From: Sedimenticola selenatireducens DSM 17993
GTDB lineage: Bacteria > Pseudomonadota > Gammaproteobacteria > Chromatiales > Chromatiaceae
NCBI RefSeq assembly: GCF_000428045.1
Contig: NZ_ATZE01000004.1
Location: 186,001 to 250,000 of the forward strand
Direction of reading: 5' to 3'
DNA: 64,000 nucleotides
Part shown: positions 24,253 through 32,922 of the stretch, piece after piece
Numbering within the stretch: the stretch's first letter is position 1
How the letters are laid out: every line of letters begins with the position of its first letter
Program-made: the position numbers and the translations under genes
The notes under the pieces: model-generated
What the model saw: the letters and a program-made list of their open reading frames with translations, nothing else
Told to the model about the DNA's origin: nothing
Databases searched by the model: none

Positions 24253-24978
24253 TCATTCCCGCGCGGTACCGGCACACCAAAGGCGTGTTGCACCGACCAC
24301 GGCCGCAGGCATGGCGGCAAAGTTCAGTATTGGAATCATCATCAACAGCGTGACCCCGCCACCAAAACCAAGCGCTGCCAGGCGGGTCTGTTTTAGCCGG
24401 TCATGCTGTGATCGGAAATCCAGTCCATGATTCCCCAGTGGATAATCGGCATACTCGATGGCCAGAAACCAGGCGCTGAACAGTAACCAGAGAAAAGGTG
24501 CCAGCAGGTTAATCCCGGGAATGACGAACAGCAATAACAGAGGTATTGCCCGGAGCAGGAAGTAACCCAGTTTTCTCAATTCCGACTGTATGGTCGGCAG
24601 AATCAGTTGTTGGAGGGTCCGCCGGCTTTCAGGCGGTTTGTTGCCGGTCAATAGCTCCTCCACCTTGGCGGAGAGTAGACTATTGAACGGTGCGGCAATC
24701 AGGTTGGCGACCGCGGTGAACGTATAAAAGGTGATCAGCAGAACACTCAGGGCAAACAGTGGCCATAGCAGCCAGCGCAAAAAGCTCAGCCAGCTGGATT
24801 CTGGCAGAAAGGTATTCAGCAGGCTGTCAAACTGGCTAAAACCGATCCAGCCGATAATGACAAAGACTACAATGTTGATTGCAACGGGTGCCAGCAGATA
24901 TCGCCTGAGGCCGGGCCGCGTCAGCATCTTTAGTCCCTGGAATAGCTGATTGATGCCGGTAAATGGATTGTTTTTCAT
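24253..24978 (-). CDS. cysZ: Sulfate permease CysZ
   Basis: A 241-residue inner-membrane protein that brings sulfate into the cytoplasm for cysteine synthesis. It has the CysZ order of hydrophobic helices (about 27-47, 66-95, 141-175, 201-230) and the start NPFTGINQLFQGLKML typical of the family, with the FNSLLSAKVEELL segment in the middle. It lies back to back with the aminotransferase stop and upstream of no other cys gene; the assimilatory genes cysM and cysC are elsewhere in this window. Confidence 0.9.
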   Translation of the reverse strand: MKNNPFTGINQLFQGLKMLTRPGLRRYLLAPVAINIVVFVIIGWIGFSQFDSLLNTFLPESSWLSFLRWLLWPLFALSVLLITFYTFTAVANLIAAPFNSLLSAKVEELLTGNKPPESRRTLQQLILPTIQSELRKLGYFLLRAIPLLLLFVIPGINLLAPFLWLLFSAWFLAIEYADYPLGNHGLDFRSQHDRLKQTRLAALGFGGGVTLLMMIPILNFAAMPAAVVGATRLWCAGTARE

Positions 24979-25040
24979 GTAGTTGTATAGCCGGGCGGGT
25001 GGTTTATTATCGGAATAGCAGGTGCGAAATTGCCGATATT

Positions 25041-25739
25041 CTACCCTATTTGTGTATCCAGATCAGGCGAGAACTTCAGCGTGCTCCAGTTTTTGGCCGC
25101 CGGCAGACTACCCACGGAGGCGAGCGCGGCGCACCAACCAGGGTGTGGCTGAAAATTGACGCAGGAGAGACGGCCGTTTTTCATGGAACGGGAAAAAATA
25201 CCCCTGCCTTCGGCCTTGGTACTGGCTTCCAGGGCGGTCCAGTGGACAAAGAATGCCTGCTTTAAAGCTTCGTCATCCAGTGATTCAAGCTGCCTAAATA
25301 CCTCATGATCAAACATCTTACGGGCGATTCTTCGCAAGCTTTTCCGCATAACCACAAACTCCAGATCAATGCCAATGGGATATTCCGTGCTCACCGCCAG
25401 CAAGGCGAGCTCTCCGGCATGGCTGAGGTTGAACTGGAGATTGTTTTCTGCTGATTTCAGCCGGGGTTTGCCTTTCTCACCATAGCTGATCTGTATCAGG
25501 GCAGGAGGGATTCCGGAATATGCAGATAATATCGAGCGTAAGCAACCACGGGCATTTCCAAACCGGATCTGCTCTTCTCTGTGTGACAACTGCTTGCGAC
25601 GTATTTGTTCATCAGGGGTGAGCAGGTGTGCGAGGTCCAGCCCCGGCGTGGATAATTCGATTTTCCAGATATGGACTTCATTCCTGCCGGGCAGGGCGGG
25701 CATGACATCAGGTATTATCCACTGATCAATCTTCAGCAT
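25041..25739 (-). CDS. 4'-phosphopantetheinyl transferase, Sfp type
   Basis: A 232-residue Sfp-like enzyme that attaches phosphopantetheine from CoA to carrier proteins. The middle domain has the FNLSHAGELALLAVS core and GIDLEFV with the magnesium-binding Asp. The second signature reads HWTALEASTKAEGRG, in which the first conserved Lys of the usual W-x-x-K-E-A is Leu while the Glu and the later Lys are kept. No polyketide or peptide synthase is nearby, so the target is unknown. The ATG at 25739 is the likely start. Confidence 0.85.
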   Translation of the reverse strand: MLKIDQWIIPDVMPALPGRNEVHIWKIELSTPGLDLAHLLTPDEQIRRKQLSHREEQIRFGNARGCLRSILSAYSGIPPALIQISYGEKGKPRLKSAENNLQFNLSHAGELALLAVSTEYPIGIDLEFVVMRKSLRRIARKMFDHEVFRQLESLDDEALKQAFFVHWTALEASTKAEGRGIFSRSMKNGRLSCVNFQPHPGWCAALASVGSLPAAKNWSTLKFSPDLDTQIG

Positions 25740-25851
25740 TATCTCAAGAAGCGCTCTGCTATGGAGGATTCATGGGTAGCTTTCTCCGGCTTCATGATAT
25801 TCTTCCATGATCATTTGTCGGAGTCACTCACCAATTACCGGAGGTATTATC

Positions 25852-26505
25852 ATGGGCCTGGAGCTGGTCAGTTTTGCCATTTGTCCGTTTGTGCAGCGTG
25901 CGGTAATCGCATTGAAAGAGAAGCGTGTGGATTTCGATATCACTTACATCGATCTGGATAACCCCCCTGATTGGTTCAAGGAGATTTCACCTTTTGGCAA
26001 GGTACCACTGCTCAGGATAGGTGATGAAGTACTGTTCGAATCAGCCATCATCAACGAGTATCTGGATGAGGTTTATCCACCCGCACTGCATCCGGAAAAC
26101 CCGCTGGAACGCGCCAAGCACCGGGGCTGGATCGAGTTCGGATCAAATCTGCTATTCGATCAGTTCAAGGCGATGATGGCGAAGGATGAAGATAGCTTCC
26201 AGCAGCAGTGCGAGGTTCTGGGTGGTTCCTTCGCCCGCCTTGATCCGGTGATCAGTGACGGCCCTTACTTCATGGGAGAACGTTTCTCATTACTCGATAC
26301 CGCCTATGCGCCTTTTTTTATGCGTTTTGAAATCCTCAAAAAACATCATGAAGCCCTGGAAGATCTTATGCCGACCCGGCTGAGTCGATGGGGTCAGGCC
26401 TTGCTGGACAGGGATTCCGTCAAGACCTCTGTTGTGGATGACTTTGAACAGCGTTTTGTGGCTTTTGGCAAGAGCAAAGGCTCCTTCATCCTGGCGAAAG
26501 CCTAA
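25852..26505 (+). CDS. Glutathione S-transferase family protein
   Basis: A 217-residue cytosolic GST-fold protein. The N-terminal thioredoxin domain has FAICPFVQRAVIALKEK with a cysteine as likely catalytic residue, the cis-proline FGKVPLL, and ESAIINEYLDE for glutathione binding; the C-terminal half is helical. The strong GGAGGT six bases before the ATG at 25852 fixes the start, against a longer frame from 25807. It sits eight bases before recJ. It resembles omega or stringent-starvation-like GSTs; the substrate is unknown. Confidence 0.85.
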   Translation: MGLELVSFAICPFVQRAVIALKEKRVDFDITYIDLDNPPDWFKEISPFGKVPLLRIGDEVLFESAIINEYLDEVYPPALHPENPLERAKHRGWIEFGSNLLFDQFKAMMAKDEDSFQQQCEVLGGSFARLDPVISDGPYFMGERFSLLDTAYAPFFMRFEILKKHHEALEDLMPTRLSRWGQALLDRDSVKTSVVDDFEQRFVAFGKSKGSFILAKA

Positions 26506-26513
26506 ATCCGCGC

Positions 26514-28250
26514 GTGACAAACCGCGAAAGAACCATTATCCGCCCAGCGGTTTCGTGCCAGTCAGTTGAGCAATTGTCTGATCTGCCACCACTGTTGCGG
26601 CGTATCTACGCCCTGCGCGGTGTGAGCGGCCCCGACGAGTTGCAATACAGCCTGGGCGCCCTGATTCCGCCGGAGCAGCTTGGTGGCACGGCCGGGGCGG
26701 CAAAACTGATTCACCAGGTAATGGAAAACAATGGACGCATACTCATTGTCGCCGACTTTGATGCGGATGGTGCAACCAGCTGTGCCCTGGCGGTCCGCTC
26801 ACTGACAGCCATGGGTGCAGAACGGGTCATGTTCATGGTGCCGAACCGTTTTTCGGACGGTTACGGATTGACTGAGGAGATAGCCGGGAAGGCGGCGGAT
26901 TTCGGCCCGGATCTTGTGATCACGGTGGATAACGGTATATCGAGCCTGAAGGGAGTGGCGCTGCTACGAGAGAAAGGGATTGCCGTTATGGTGACGGATC
27001 ATCATCTGCCCGGCACCGATTTGCCCAACGCCAACGTAATCGTGAATCCGAACAGTCCCGATGAGTCTTTCGAAAGCAAACATCTTGCCGGGGTAGGGGT
27101 TGTGTTTTATGTCATGGTAGCCCTGCGAGCCTGGTTACGGCAAATTGGATGGTTCGAGTCGAGAGATCTTGCGGAGCCAAATCTGGCTGATTTTCTTGAT
27201 CTGGTGGCACTGGGGACGGTTGCCGATGTGGTCAGACTGGATCATAACAATCGGATTCTGGTACAGCAGGGGCTGGCGAGAATTCGCGCGGGCCGATGTT
27301 GCCCTCTGATACGCGAAATATTTTCCAAAGCCGGGAAGTCGTTAGCGCGCGCGGTTGCTGGCGATCTTGGCTTTATCGTGGGCCCCAGGCTTAACGCTGC
27401 GGGGCGGCTGGACGATATGTCTGTGGGAATTGCCGCATTGATCAGTGATTCGTCGATCCAGGCCGCGAAAACCGCGGATCTGCTCGATCAGATGAATAGC
27501 GAGCGCAAGCAGATTGAGCAGGCGATGAAGGAGCAGGCGCTGGAGCATCTCAGTCGCCTGGAACTGGGTGAACAGCTTCCGTACGGGCTTTGTGTATACC
27601 AGGAAGGGTGGCATCAAGGTGTTATTGGCATCCTGGCATCACGTATCAAGGATCGCTATCACCGGCCGGTAATCGCTTTTGCCGAGGCAGATGAAAACAC
27701 TCTGAAAGGCTCGGCCAGGTCGATCGAAGGTCTACATATCCGGGATACCCTGGAAGCAATAGCAGTCGCCTGTCCCCGGTTGCTGCAGAAATTTGGCGGG
27801 CATGCCATGGCGGCGGGTTTAACCCTGGCAAAATCCGATTTTGGGGAATTTCGCAGTCGGTTTGATGAAGCGGTGGCGGTACAGCTCAGGGGGCGGAGCC
27901 TGACAGGTGAGTTGGTTTCCGATGGCAGTCTGGAATCGGATCAGCTGGACCTTCAGTTAGCTGAACAGCTTGATCAGGCGGGGCCATGGGGGCAGGGCTT
28001 TCCCGAGCCGCTGTTCGATGACTGGTTTGAGATTGAGCAGCAACGGACGGTTGGCGGCAGGCACGCAAAAATGACTTTGCGGCGAAAAGATTGCTCCGAA
28101 ATCCTGGAGGCGATCGCTTTTAATCAGGCTGAATCCATGCCGGCGCAACAGGGGGCAACCATTCATGCGGCTTACCGACTTTCAGTCAATGAGTTTCGAG
28201 GCGCAAGAACATTGCAGTTAATGATTGAATATTTTCAGGTGGTTAAGTGA
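26514..28250 (+). CDS. recJ: Single-stranded-DNA exonuclease RecJ
   Basis: A 578-residue 5'-3' exonuclease of the DHH family, used in recombination and mismatch repair. The five phosphoesterase motifs are visible: VADFDADGATS, VDNGISS, VTDHHLPG (the DHH), the LDLVALGTVADVV segment, and GGHAMAAGLT of the DHHA1 domain. It is full-length. The start is a GTG at 26514, just after the GST stop. Its TGA overlaps the ATG of darP. Confidence 0.95.
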   Translation: MTNRERTIIRPAVSCQSVEQLSDLPPLLRRIYALRGVSGPDELQYSLGALIPPEQLGGTAGAAKLIHQVMENNGRILIVADFDADGATSCALAVRSLTAMGAERVMFMVPNRFSDGYGLTEEIAGKAADFGPDLVITVDNGISSLKGVALLREKGIAVMVTDHHLPGTDLPNANVIVNPNSPDESFESKHLAGVGVVFYVMVALRAWLRQIGWFESRDLAEPNLADFLDLVALGTVADVVRLDHNNRILVQQGLARIRAGRCCPLIREIFSKAGKSLARAVAGDLGFIVGPRLNAAGRLDDMSVGIAALISDSSIQAAKTADLLDQMNSERKQIEQAMKEQALEHLSRLELGEQLPYGLCVYQEGWHQGVIGILASRIKDRYHRPVIAFAEADENTLKGSARSIEGLHIRDTLEAIAVACPRLLQKFGGHAMAAGLTLAKSDFGEFRSRFDEAVAVQLRGRSLTGELVSDGSLESDQLDLQLAEQLDQAGPWGQGFPEPLFDDWFEIEQQRTVGGRHAKMTLRRKDCSEILEAIAFNQAESMPAQQGATIHAAYRLSVNEFRGARTLQLMIEYFQVVK

Positions 28251-28768
28251 TGTCCGATGATTTTGAATCATATGAATATGATGAAGAAGAGCAACAGGTC
28301 TCCCGTAGCGAAATCAAGCGTCAGCACCTGGCGCTTCAGGCATTGGGCGAGCGACTGGTCAGCCTCAAACCGGCGCAGTGGGAAGAGTTTGGCTTTTCGG
28401 ACGTGATGCTGGATGCCCTGCAGGAATCACAGCGGATCAAAAGCCATAATGCCATGCGTCGTCACATCCGGCGCCTTGGGAAGCTGCTCAATCAAGAGGA
28501 TACGGAGAAAGTAGAGTTGCTGTTCAAGCGGATGGATGATCGGGCGATGCAGGATACTCAGCGTTTTCACCGTATAGAGCAGTGGCGGGATCGGCTGATC
28601 GATGGCGACGACAAAACTCTGTCAGATCTGTTGGATATTTGTCCTAATGTAGACATTCAGCACATAAGGCAATTAATTCGTGCTGGAAAAAAAGAACGGG
28701 AAATGGCAAAGCCACCGGCCGCTCAACGTAAATTATTCAAATATCTCAGAGAGTTAGATATTAAATGA
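28250..28768 (+). CDS. darP: Ribosome-associated protein DarP (YjgA, DUF615)
   Basis: A 172-residue acidic-then-basic helical protein. The start SDDFESYEYDEEEQQVSRS and the KRQHLALQALGERLV, SHNAMRRHIRRLGKLL and AQRKLFKYLREL segments match the DarP family, which acts late in 50S ribosomal subunit assembly. The ATG at 28250 overlaps the recJ stop (TGATG), indicating translational coupling. The sdh operon starts 168 bases downstream. Confidence 0.9.
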   Translation: MSDDFESYEYDEEEQQVSRSEIKRQHLALQALGERLVSLKPAQWEEFGFSDVMLDALQESQRIKSHNAMRRHIRRLGKLLNQEDTEKVELLFKRMDDRAMQDTQRFHRIEQWRDRLIDGDDKTLSDLLDICPNVDIQHIRQLIRAGKKEREMAKPPAAQRKLFKYLRELDIK

Positions 28769-28935
28769 AAATTTATTTACGGATGATTTACTGCTAAGTA
28801 AATTTAATGGCTGTATAAAATATACCCTTTCAAAGCCGGGACAAATCGCTATAATTGGGTTCGGTTCCGTCAGGTGCAACGTTTCTGACGAAAAAACACA
28901 AACGTACATTAGGCTGAGACAACGAGACTATCTGT

Positions 28936-29310
28936 ATGACGACAAAAAACCGGCCTGTCTATCTAGACCTGACGCAGTTCCGCTTTCCGATTGCCGCCAT
29001 CATGTCGGTGGGACATCGGGCCAGTGGTGTGCTGATGATCCTGGCCATTCCCTTCCTGGCATATACCCTTGATCTCTCTCTCTCCGGACCGGAAGGTTTT
29101 GCAGAGGCGAAGGCGATTTTGGACAGTCTGTTTATTAAACTGGTCCTGTTCGTCGTTCTTTGGGCGATGCTGCACCATTTACTGGCGGGCATTCGTTACC
29201 TGCTGCTTGATTTTCACCTGGGTGTTGAGAAGGAGATAGAGACCAAATCGGCGCAGGCCGTTATGGTGGCTGCTCCTGTCCTCGCCGTATTGATTGGGTT
29301 AGTGCTATGA
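28936..29310 (+). CDS. sdhC: Succinate dehydrogenase cytochrome b556 subunit
   Basis: A 124-residue inner-membrane subunit that, with SdhD, binds haem b and ubiquinone. The start NRPVYLDLTQFRFPIAAIMS and SVGHRASGV, with the conserved Arg and Ser near the quinone site, are diagnostic. Three transmembrane helices are visible, and the HHLLAGIRYLLLD segment contains the haem-ligand histidine. It overlaps sdhD by four bases (ATGA). Confidence 0.93.
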   Translation: MTTKNRPVYLDLTQFRFPIAAIMSVGHRASGVLMILAIPFLAYTLDLSLSGPEGFAEAKAILDSLFIKLVLFVVLWAMLHHLLAGIRYLLLDFHLGVEKEIETKSAQAVMVAAPVLAVLIGLVL

Positions 29311-29651
29311 GTCGTCAAGCATCCGGATTGCGCGCATGGGCGCTGCAACGCATAAGTGCAGTCTATCTGGGCCTGTACCTTATATATATGCTCGGCCATC
29401 TGAGCTTCAATGCGCCTGAAACCTACGAAGCATGGCGAGCCTATGTTGCGGACCCCGGTGTTACCATCGGCATGTTGCTGTTTGTCACAGCACTACTGAT
29501 ACATGCCTGGGTCGGCATTCGCGACGTGCTGATCGATTATATCCATCCCATCATGGCCAGGGTAGGTCTGCTCAGCCTGTTTGCGATCGGCTTCATCGCT
29601 TGCGGCCTCTGGTTTGCCAAGGTTGTATTCCTCGCCAGTGTGGCTGCCTGA
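29307..29651 (+). CDS. sdhD: Succinate dehydrogenase membrane anchor subunit
   Basis: A 114-residue protein with three transmembrane helices that completes the membrane anchor. The family features ALQRISAVYLGLYL near the N-terminus and HAWVGIRDVLIDYIH, containing the haem-ligand histidine and the Asp-Tyr pair near the quinone, are present. Its ATG overlaps the sdhC stop; sdhA follows 26 bases later. Confidence 0.92.
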   Translation: MSRQASGLRAWALQRISAVYLGLYLIYMLGHLSFNAPETYEAWRAYVADPGVTIGMLLFVTALLIHAWVGIRDVLIDYIHPIMARVGLLSLFAIGFIACGLWFAKVVFLASVAA

Positions 29652-29677
29652 ACACCACATATTAATATAGGTATATC

Positions 29678-31441
29678 ATGACGCTAGCCAGAAGACGTTT
29701 TGATGCGCTGATTATCGGTGCCGGTGGTGCCGGTCTGAACGCAGCGCTACAGCTTGCCAACGCCAACCTGCGAGTTGCAGTTGTCTCAAAAGTATTTCCA
29801 ACCCGCTCCCATACGGTTGCCGCTCAGGGTGGTGTGAATGCCGCGCTGGCCAATGTCTTTGAAGATAATTGGCACTGGCATATGTTTGATACCGTCAAGG
29901 GATCGGATTACCTGGGTGACCAGGACGCCATCGAGTATATGTGCCGCGAGGCAATCCCCACTGTCTACGAGCTGGAGCACAATGGCGTGCCGTTCTCCCG
30001 CCTGGACAACGGGAAGATCTACCAGCGTGCCTTTGGCGGCCAGAGCCAGAATTTTGGTGGTGCCCAGGCGGCACGCACCTGTGCCGCGGCGGACCGTACT
30101 GGTCACGCTATTCTGCACACGCTGTACCAGCAGAACATCCGGGCCCGCACCCACTTTTTTGACGAGTATTTCGGTGTCGAGCTGATTCGTGATAGCGAAG
30201 GCGCTATCCTGGGCGCCCTGACACTGGAGATCGAGACCGGTGAGCCGCTGCTGATTGAGGCCAAGACCACCTTGCTGGCCACCGGCGGTTGCGGACAGGT
30301 GTTCCGTACCACCTCCAACGCCCATATTAATACCGGTGACGGTATGGCCATGGCGTTACGGGCTGGCGTGCCGTTGATGGATATGGAGTTCTTCCAGTTC
30401 CATCCCACCGGTATCGCCGGACGTGGCATGCTGATTACCGAGGGTGTGCGCGGCGAGGGTGGTTATCTGGTCAATAAGGATGGAGAACGCTTCATGGAGC
30501 GTTATGCCCCCAACGCCAAGGATCTCGCCAGCCGCGACGTGGTGGCGCGCGCCATTGTGACCGAGGTGAAAGAGGGACGTGGTTGCGGCCCCAACGCGGA
30601 TCATGTGCTGCTGAAGGTGGACCACCTGGGTGAGGATATCATCGCCAAGCGTCTGCCGGGCATCCGCGAAAGCTCCAAGATCTTTGCCGGCGTCGACCCT
30701 GCAGTAGAGCCGATTCCGGTATTCCCCACCGCACATTATGTGATGGGTGGTATCCCGACCGACCGACTGGGTCATGTGGTGGTGCCTGCTTCCGACGGCT
30801 CTGAGCAGATCGTGCCCGGACTCTACGCCGCTGGTGAGTGCGCCTGCGTGTCGGTGCATGGCGCCAATCGACTGGGCGGTAACTCGCTGCTGGATATTCT
30901 GGTATTCGGTCGTGCGGCTGGACAGCAGATTATTGATCATCTGAAGGACGACCCGGAACACAAGACGATGGATGAAACCGCCGTCGAGCAGGCCGTGGCC
31001 AGACTGACCCGTTGGGAGCAGCCGGGCGAGGGTATCTCGGTGCGCGAACTGCGTGACGAGTTCCGCAAGGTAATGGAAGATCATGCTGGCGTATTCAGAA
31101 CAGACGACATCATGTCGGAAGGTGTCGCCAAGGTTAAGGCGCTTCGCGAGAAACTGAAGGATGTGCGCCTGGGTGACCAGAGCAAGGTGTTCAATACCGC
31201 ACGCATTGAAGCCCTGGAGCTGGAAAACCTGATTGACATCGGTATGGCGATTGTTCTTTCCGCGCTTGAGCGCAAGGAGAGCCGCGGTGCCCACTCCCGT
31301 CCTGATTATACCGAGCGTGATGATGCGAACTGGCTGAAGCATTCGGTCTATTTTAAAGAGGGTGATCGGCTGGATTACAAACCGGTTCAGACCAAACCGC
31401 TTACCGTCGATACCTTCCCACCGAAGCCACGTGTCTACTGA
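29678..31441 (+). CDS. sdhA: Succinate dehydrogenase flavoprotein subunit
   Basis: A 587-residue flavoprotein that oxidises succinate to fumarate. The FAD dinucleotide motif GAGGAGLNAAL lies at the N-terminus, and the histidine for covalent FAD lies in RSHTVAAQGG. Catalytic parts include FHPTGIAGRGMLITEGVRGEGG, the HGANRLGGNS segment and the capping loop. It has full family length. A 328-codon open frame on the opposite strand is a shadow caused by codon bias. Confidence 0.97.
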   Translation: MTLARRRFDALIIGAGGAGLNAALQLANANLRVAVVSKVFPTRSHTVAAQGGVNAALANVFEDNWHWHMFDTVKGSDYLGDQDAIEYMCREAIPTVYELEHNGVPFSRLDNGKIYQRAFGGQSQNFGGAQAARTCAAADRTGHAILHTLYQQNIRARTHFFDEYFGVELIRDSEGAILGALTLEIETGEPLLIEAKTTLLATGGCGQVFRTTSNAHINTGDGMAMALRAGVPLMDMEFFQFHPTGIAGRGMLITEGVRGEGGYLVNKDGERFMERYAPNAKDLASRDVVARAIVTEVKEGRGCGPNADHVLLKVDHLGEDIIAKRLPGIRESSKIFAGVDPAVEPIPVFPTAHYVMGGIPTDRLGHVVVPASDGSEQIVPGLYAAGECACVSVHGANRLGGNSLLDILVFGRAAGQQIIDHLKDDPEHKTMDETAVEQAVARLTRWEQPGEGISVRELRDEFRKVMEDHAGVFRTDDIMSEGVAKVKALREKLKDVRLGDQSKVFNTARIEALELENLIDIGMAIVLSALERKESRGAHSRPDYTERDDANWLKHSVYFKEGDRLDYKPVQTKPLTVDTFPPKPRVY

Positions 31442-31451
31442 GGGTTGATGA

Positions 31452-32144
31452 ATGAAATTTTTTGTTTACCGTTATAACCCCGACGTCGATACCGCTCCGC
31501 ACATGCAGGAGTATGACGTCGAGGTGACCCGAGGCATGATGCTTCGCGACGCCCTGATGGAGATTAAACGTCAGGATGAGGCTTTCGCTTTCCGTCACTC
31601 CTGTGGCGAGGGCGTGTGTGGCTCAGACGCTGTTAACGTCAATGGCAGCAATCTGCTCGGTTGCACCACCCCTGTGAGTGAGTTGAAAGAGCCGGTCAAT
31701 GTCCGTCCGCTTCCGGGTCGCCCTGTAATCCGGGATCTGGTCGTCGATATGTCCCAGTTCTATCAGCAGTACCGGGCGGTCAAACCCTATCTGATCCACA
31801 AGGACCCCCTGCCTGAACAGGAGATTCTGCAGTCTCCCGAGGATCGGGATAAACTGGACGGTCTGTACGAATGCATCATGTGCGGTTGCTGTTCCACTGC
31901 GTGTCCTTCGTTCTGGTGGAACCCGGACAAGTTCCACGGTCCGCAGGCGCTGCTGCAGGCTTGGCGATTCCTGGCGGACAGCCGCGACCAGGCCACCGAA
32001 GAGCGTCTGGACGCACTGGAAGGACCCTATAAATTGTACCGCTGTCACTCGATTATGAACTGTGTTGAGTATTGTCCAAAATCACTCAATCCCACCAAGG
32101 CGATTGGCAAGATCAAGGAACTGATGCTGAAGCACTCAATCTAG
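31452..32144 (+). CDS. sdhB: Succinate dehydrogenase iron-sulfur subunit
   Basis: A 230-residue subunit carrying electrons from FAD to quinone through three clusters: [2Fe-2S] (HSCGEGVCGSDA and a later cysteine in LLGC), [4Fe-4S] (CIMCGCCSTACP) and [3Fe-4S] (CHSIMNCVEYCPKSLNP). All ligand cysteines are in place. It is followed after one base by sdhE. Confidence 0.97.
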   Translation: MKFFVYRYNPDVDTAPHMQEYDVEVTRGMMLRDALMEIKRQDEAFAFRHSCGEGVCGSDAVNVNGSNLLGCTTPVSELKEPVNVRPLPGRPVIRDLVVDMSQFYQQYRAVKPYLIHKDPLPEQEILQSPEDRDKLDGLYECIMCGCCSTACPSFWWNPDKFHGPQALLQAWRFLADSRDQATEERLDALEGPYKLYRCHSIMNCVEYCPKSLNPTKAIGKIKELMLKHSI

Positions 32145-32145
32145 T

Positions 32146-32409
32146 GTGATTGTGCCAGTGCAGGAATCCGGCCTTCCTCCTCTCGGGCAGCTACGCTGGC
32201 AATGCCGGCGTGGCATGCTCGAGTTGGATTATGTGCTGATCGGATTCCTTGATAGGCACTTTTCCGACCTTCCGCTTGAAGACCAGCAGCTGTTTGTGCG
32301 GATGCTGGATTTTGAAGACCAGCTGTTGCTGGACTGGGTCATGGGTAACGTGGTTCCCTCCGATAGTAATATCCGGCGCCTGATCACGCTGATGCAGATG
32401 CGATCCTAG
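32146..32409 (+). CDS. sdhE: FAD assembly factor SdhE (YgfY/CptB)
   Basis: An 87-residue protein that helps attach FAD covalently to SdhA. The RRGMLELDYVLIGFLD segment contains the family RGxxELD motif. It begins with GTG, one base after the sdhB stop, and has no independent promoter that I can see. It is followed by ygfX, the same order as in E. coli. Confidence 0.93.
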   Translation: MIVPVQESGLPPLGQLRWQCRRGMLELDYVLIGFLDRHFSDLPLEDQQLFVRMLDFEDQLLLDWVMGNVVPSDSNIRRLITLMQMRS

Positions 32410-32448
32410 TTAGAAAAATCCTATTATTTCTGTTACACAGGGAGTGTG

Positions 32449-32922
32449 ATGAACAGAGAGCAGGCGCCGTTGCGCATTCGGCTTCACCAATCAAAAATAT
32501 TGATCCTTTACCGGCACCTGTTGCATGCGGTGTTGATCGCATATTCTGTTGTCGCTGCGGTTTCATATCCCCTGGAGATGCTGTTGCCAATTGCCTGGCT
32601 GGTGGTCTCCTGGTATCTGCTGTATCAAAAAATACGGTATCGGGCAGGCGAACAATCAACCATTGTCTGGAGACCGGATGGCAGCTGGTTGATCGAGCGG
32701 GAGAACGGGGCGACTCAGTACTACCCGGCACTGCATAGCTGTTTTTCTATCCACCGGCTGACAATCCTGGGGTTTCGGAAAGGATATTTCAGCCGGCGAT
32801 ACTATCTCCTGCTTGTGGACAACTGTGATCCTGAGCAGCACCGACGATTACGGGTCCACCTCAAGCTACGGATCAGTCAACAGGATTCAAGGGTTGATAA
32901 TTATTCGGTATCAGGACAGTAG
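32449..32922 (+). CDS. ygfX: YgfX/CptA-like inner-membrane protein
   Basis: A 157-residue membrane protein with two close transmembrane helices (about residues 23-58) and a C-terminal soluble part containing W-RPDGSW and [20 protein letters not shown]. Position after sdhE and overall form match the YgfX family, in E. coli described as the toxin-like partner of the sdhE/cptB locus. The ATG at 32449 follows GGGAG. The last 50 bases overlap the 3' end of nadB on the opposite strand. Confidence 0.65.
   Translation: MNREQAPLRIRLHQSKILILYRHLLHAVLIAYSVVAAVSYPLEMLLPIAWLVVSWYLLYQKIRYRAGEQSTIVWRPDGSWLIERENGATQYYPALHSCFSIHRLTILGFRKGYFSRRYYLLLVDNCDPEQHRRLRVHLKLRISQQDSRVDNYSVSGQ

Noticed and set aside
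30356-31342. 328-codon open frame on the minus strand opposite sdhA
   Set aside because: It lies entirely within a certain sdhA gene. Long antisense frames arise from its codon bias; no domain or start signal supports it.
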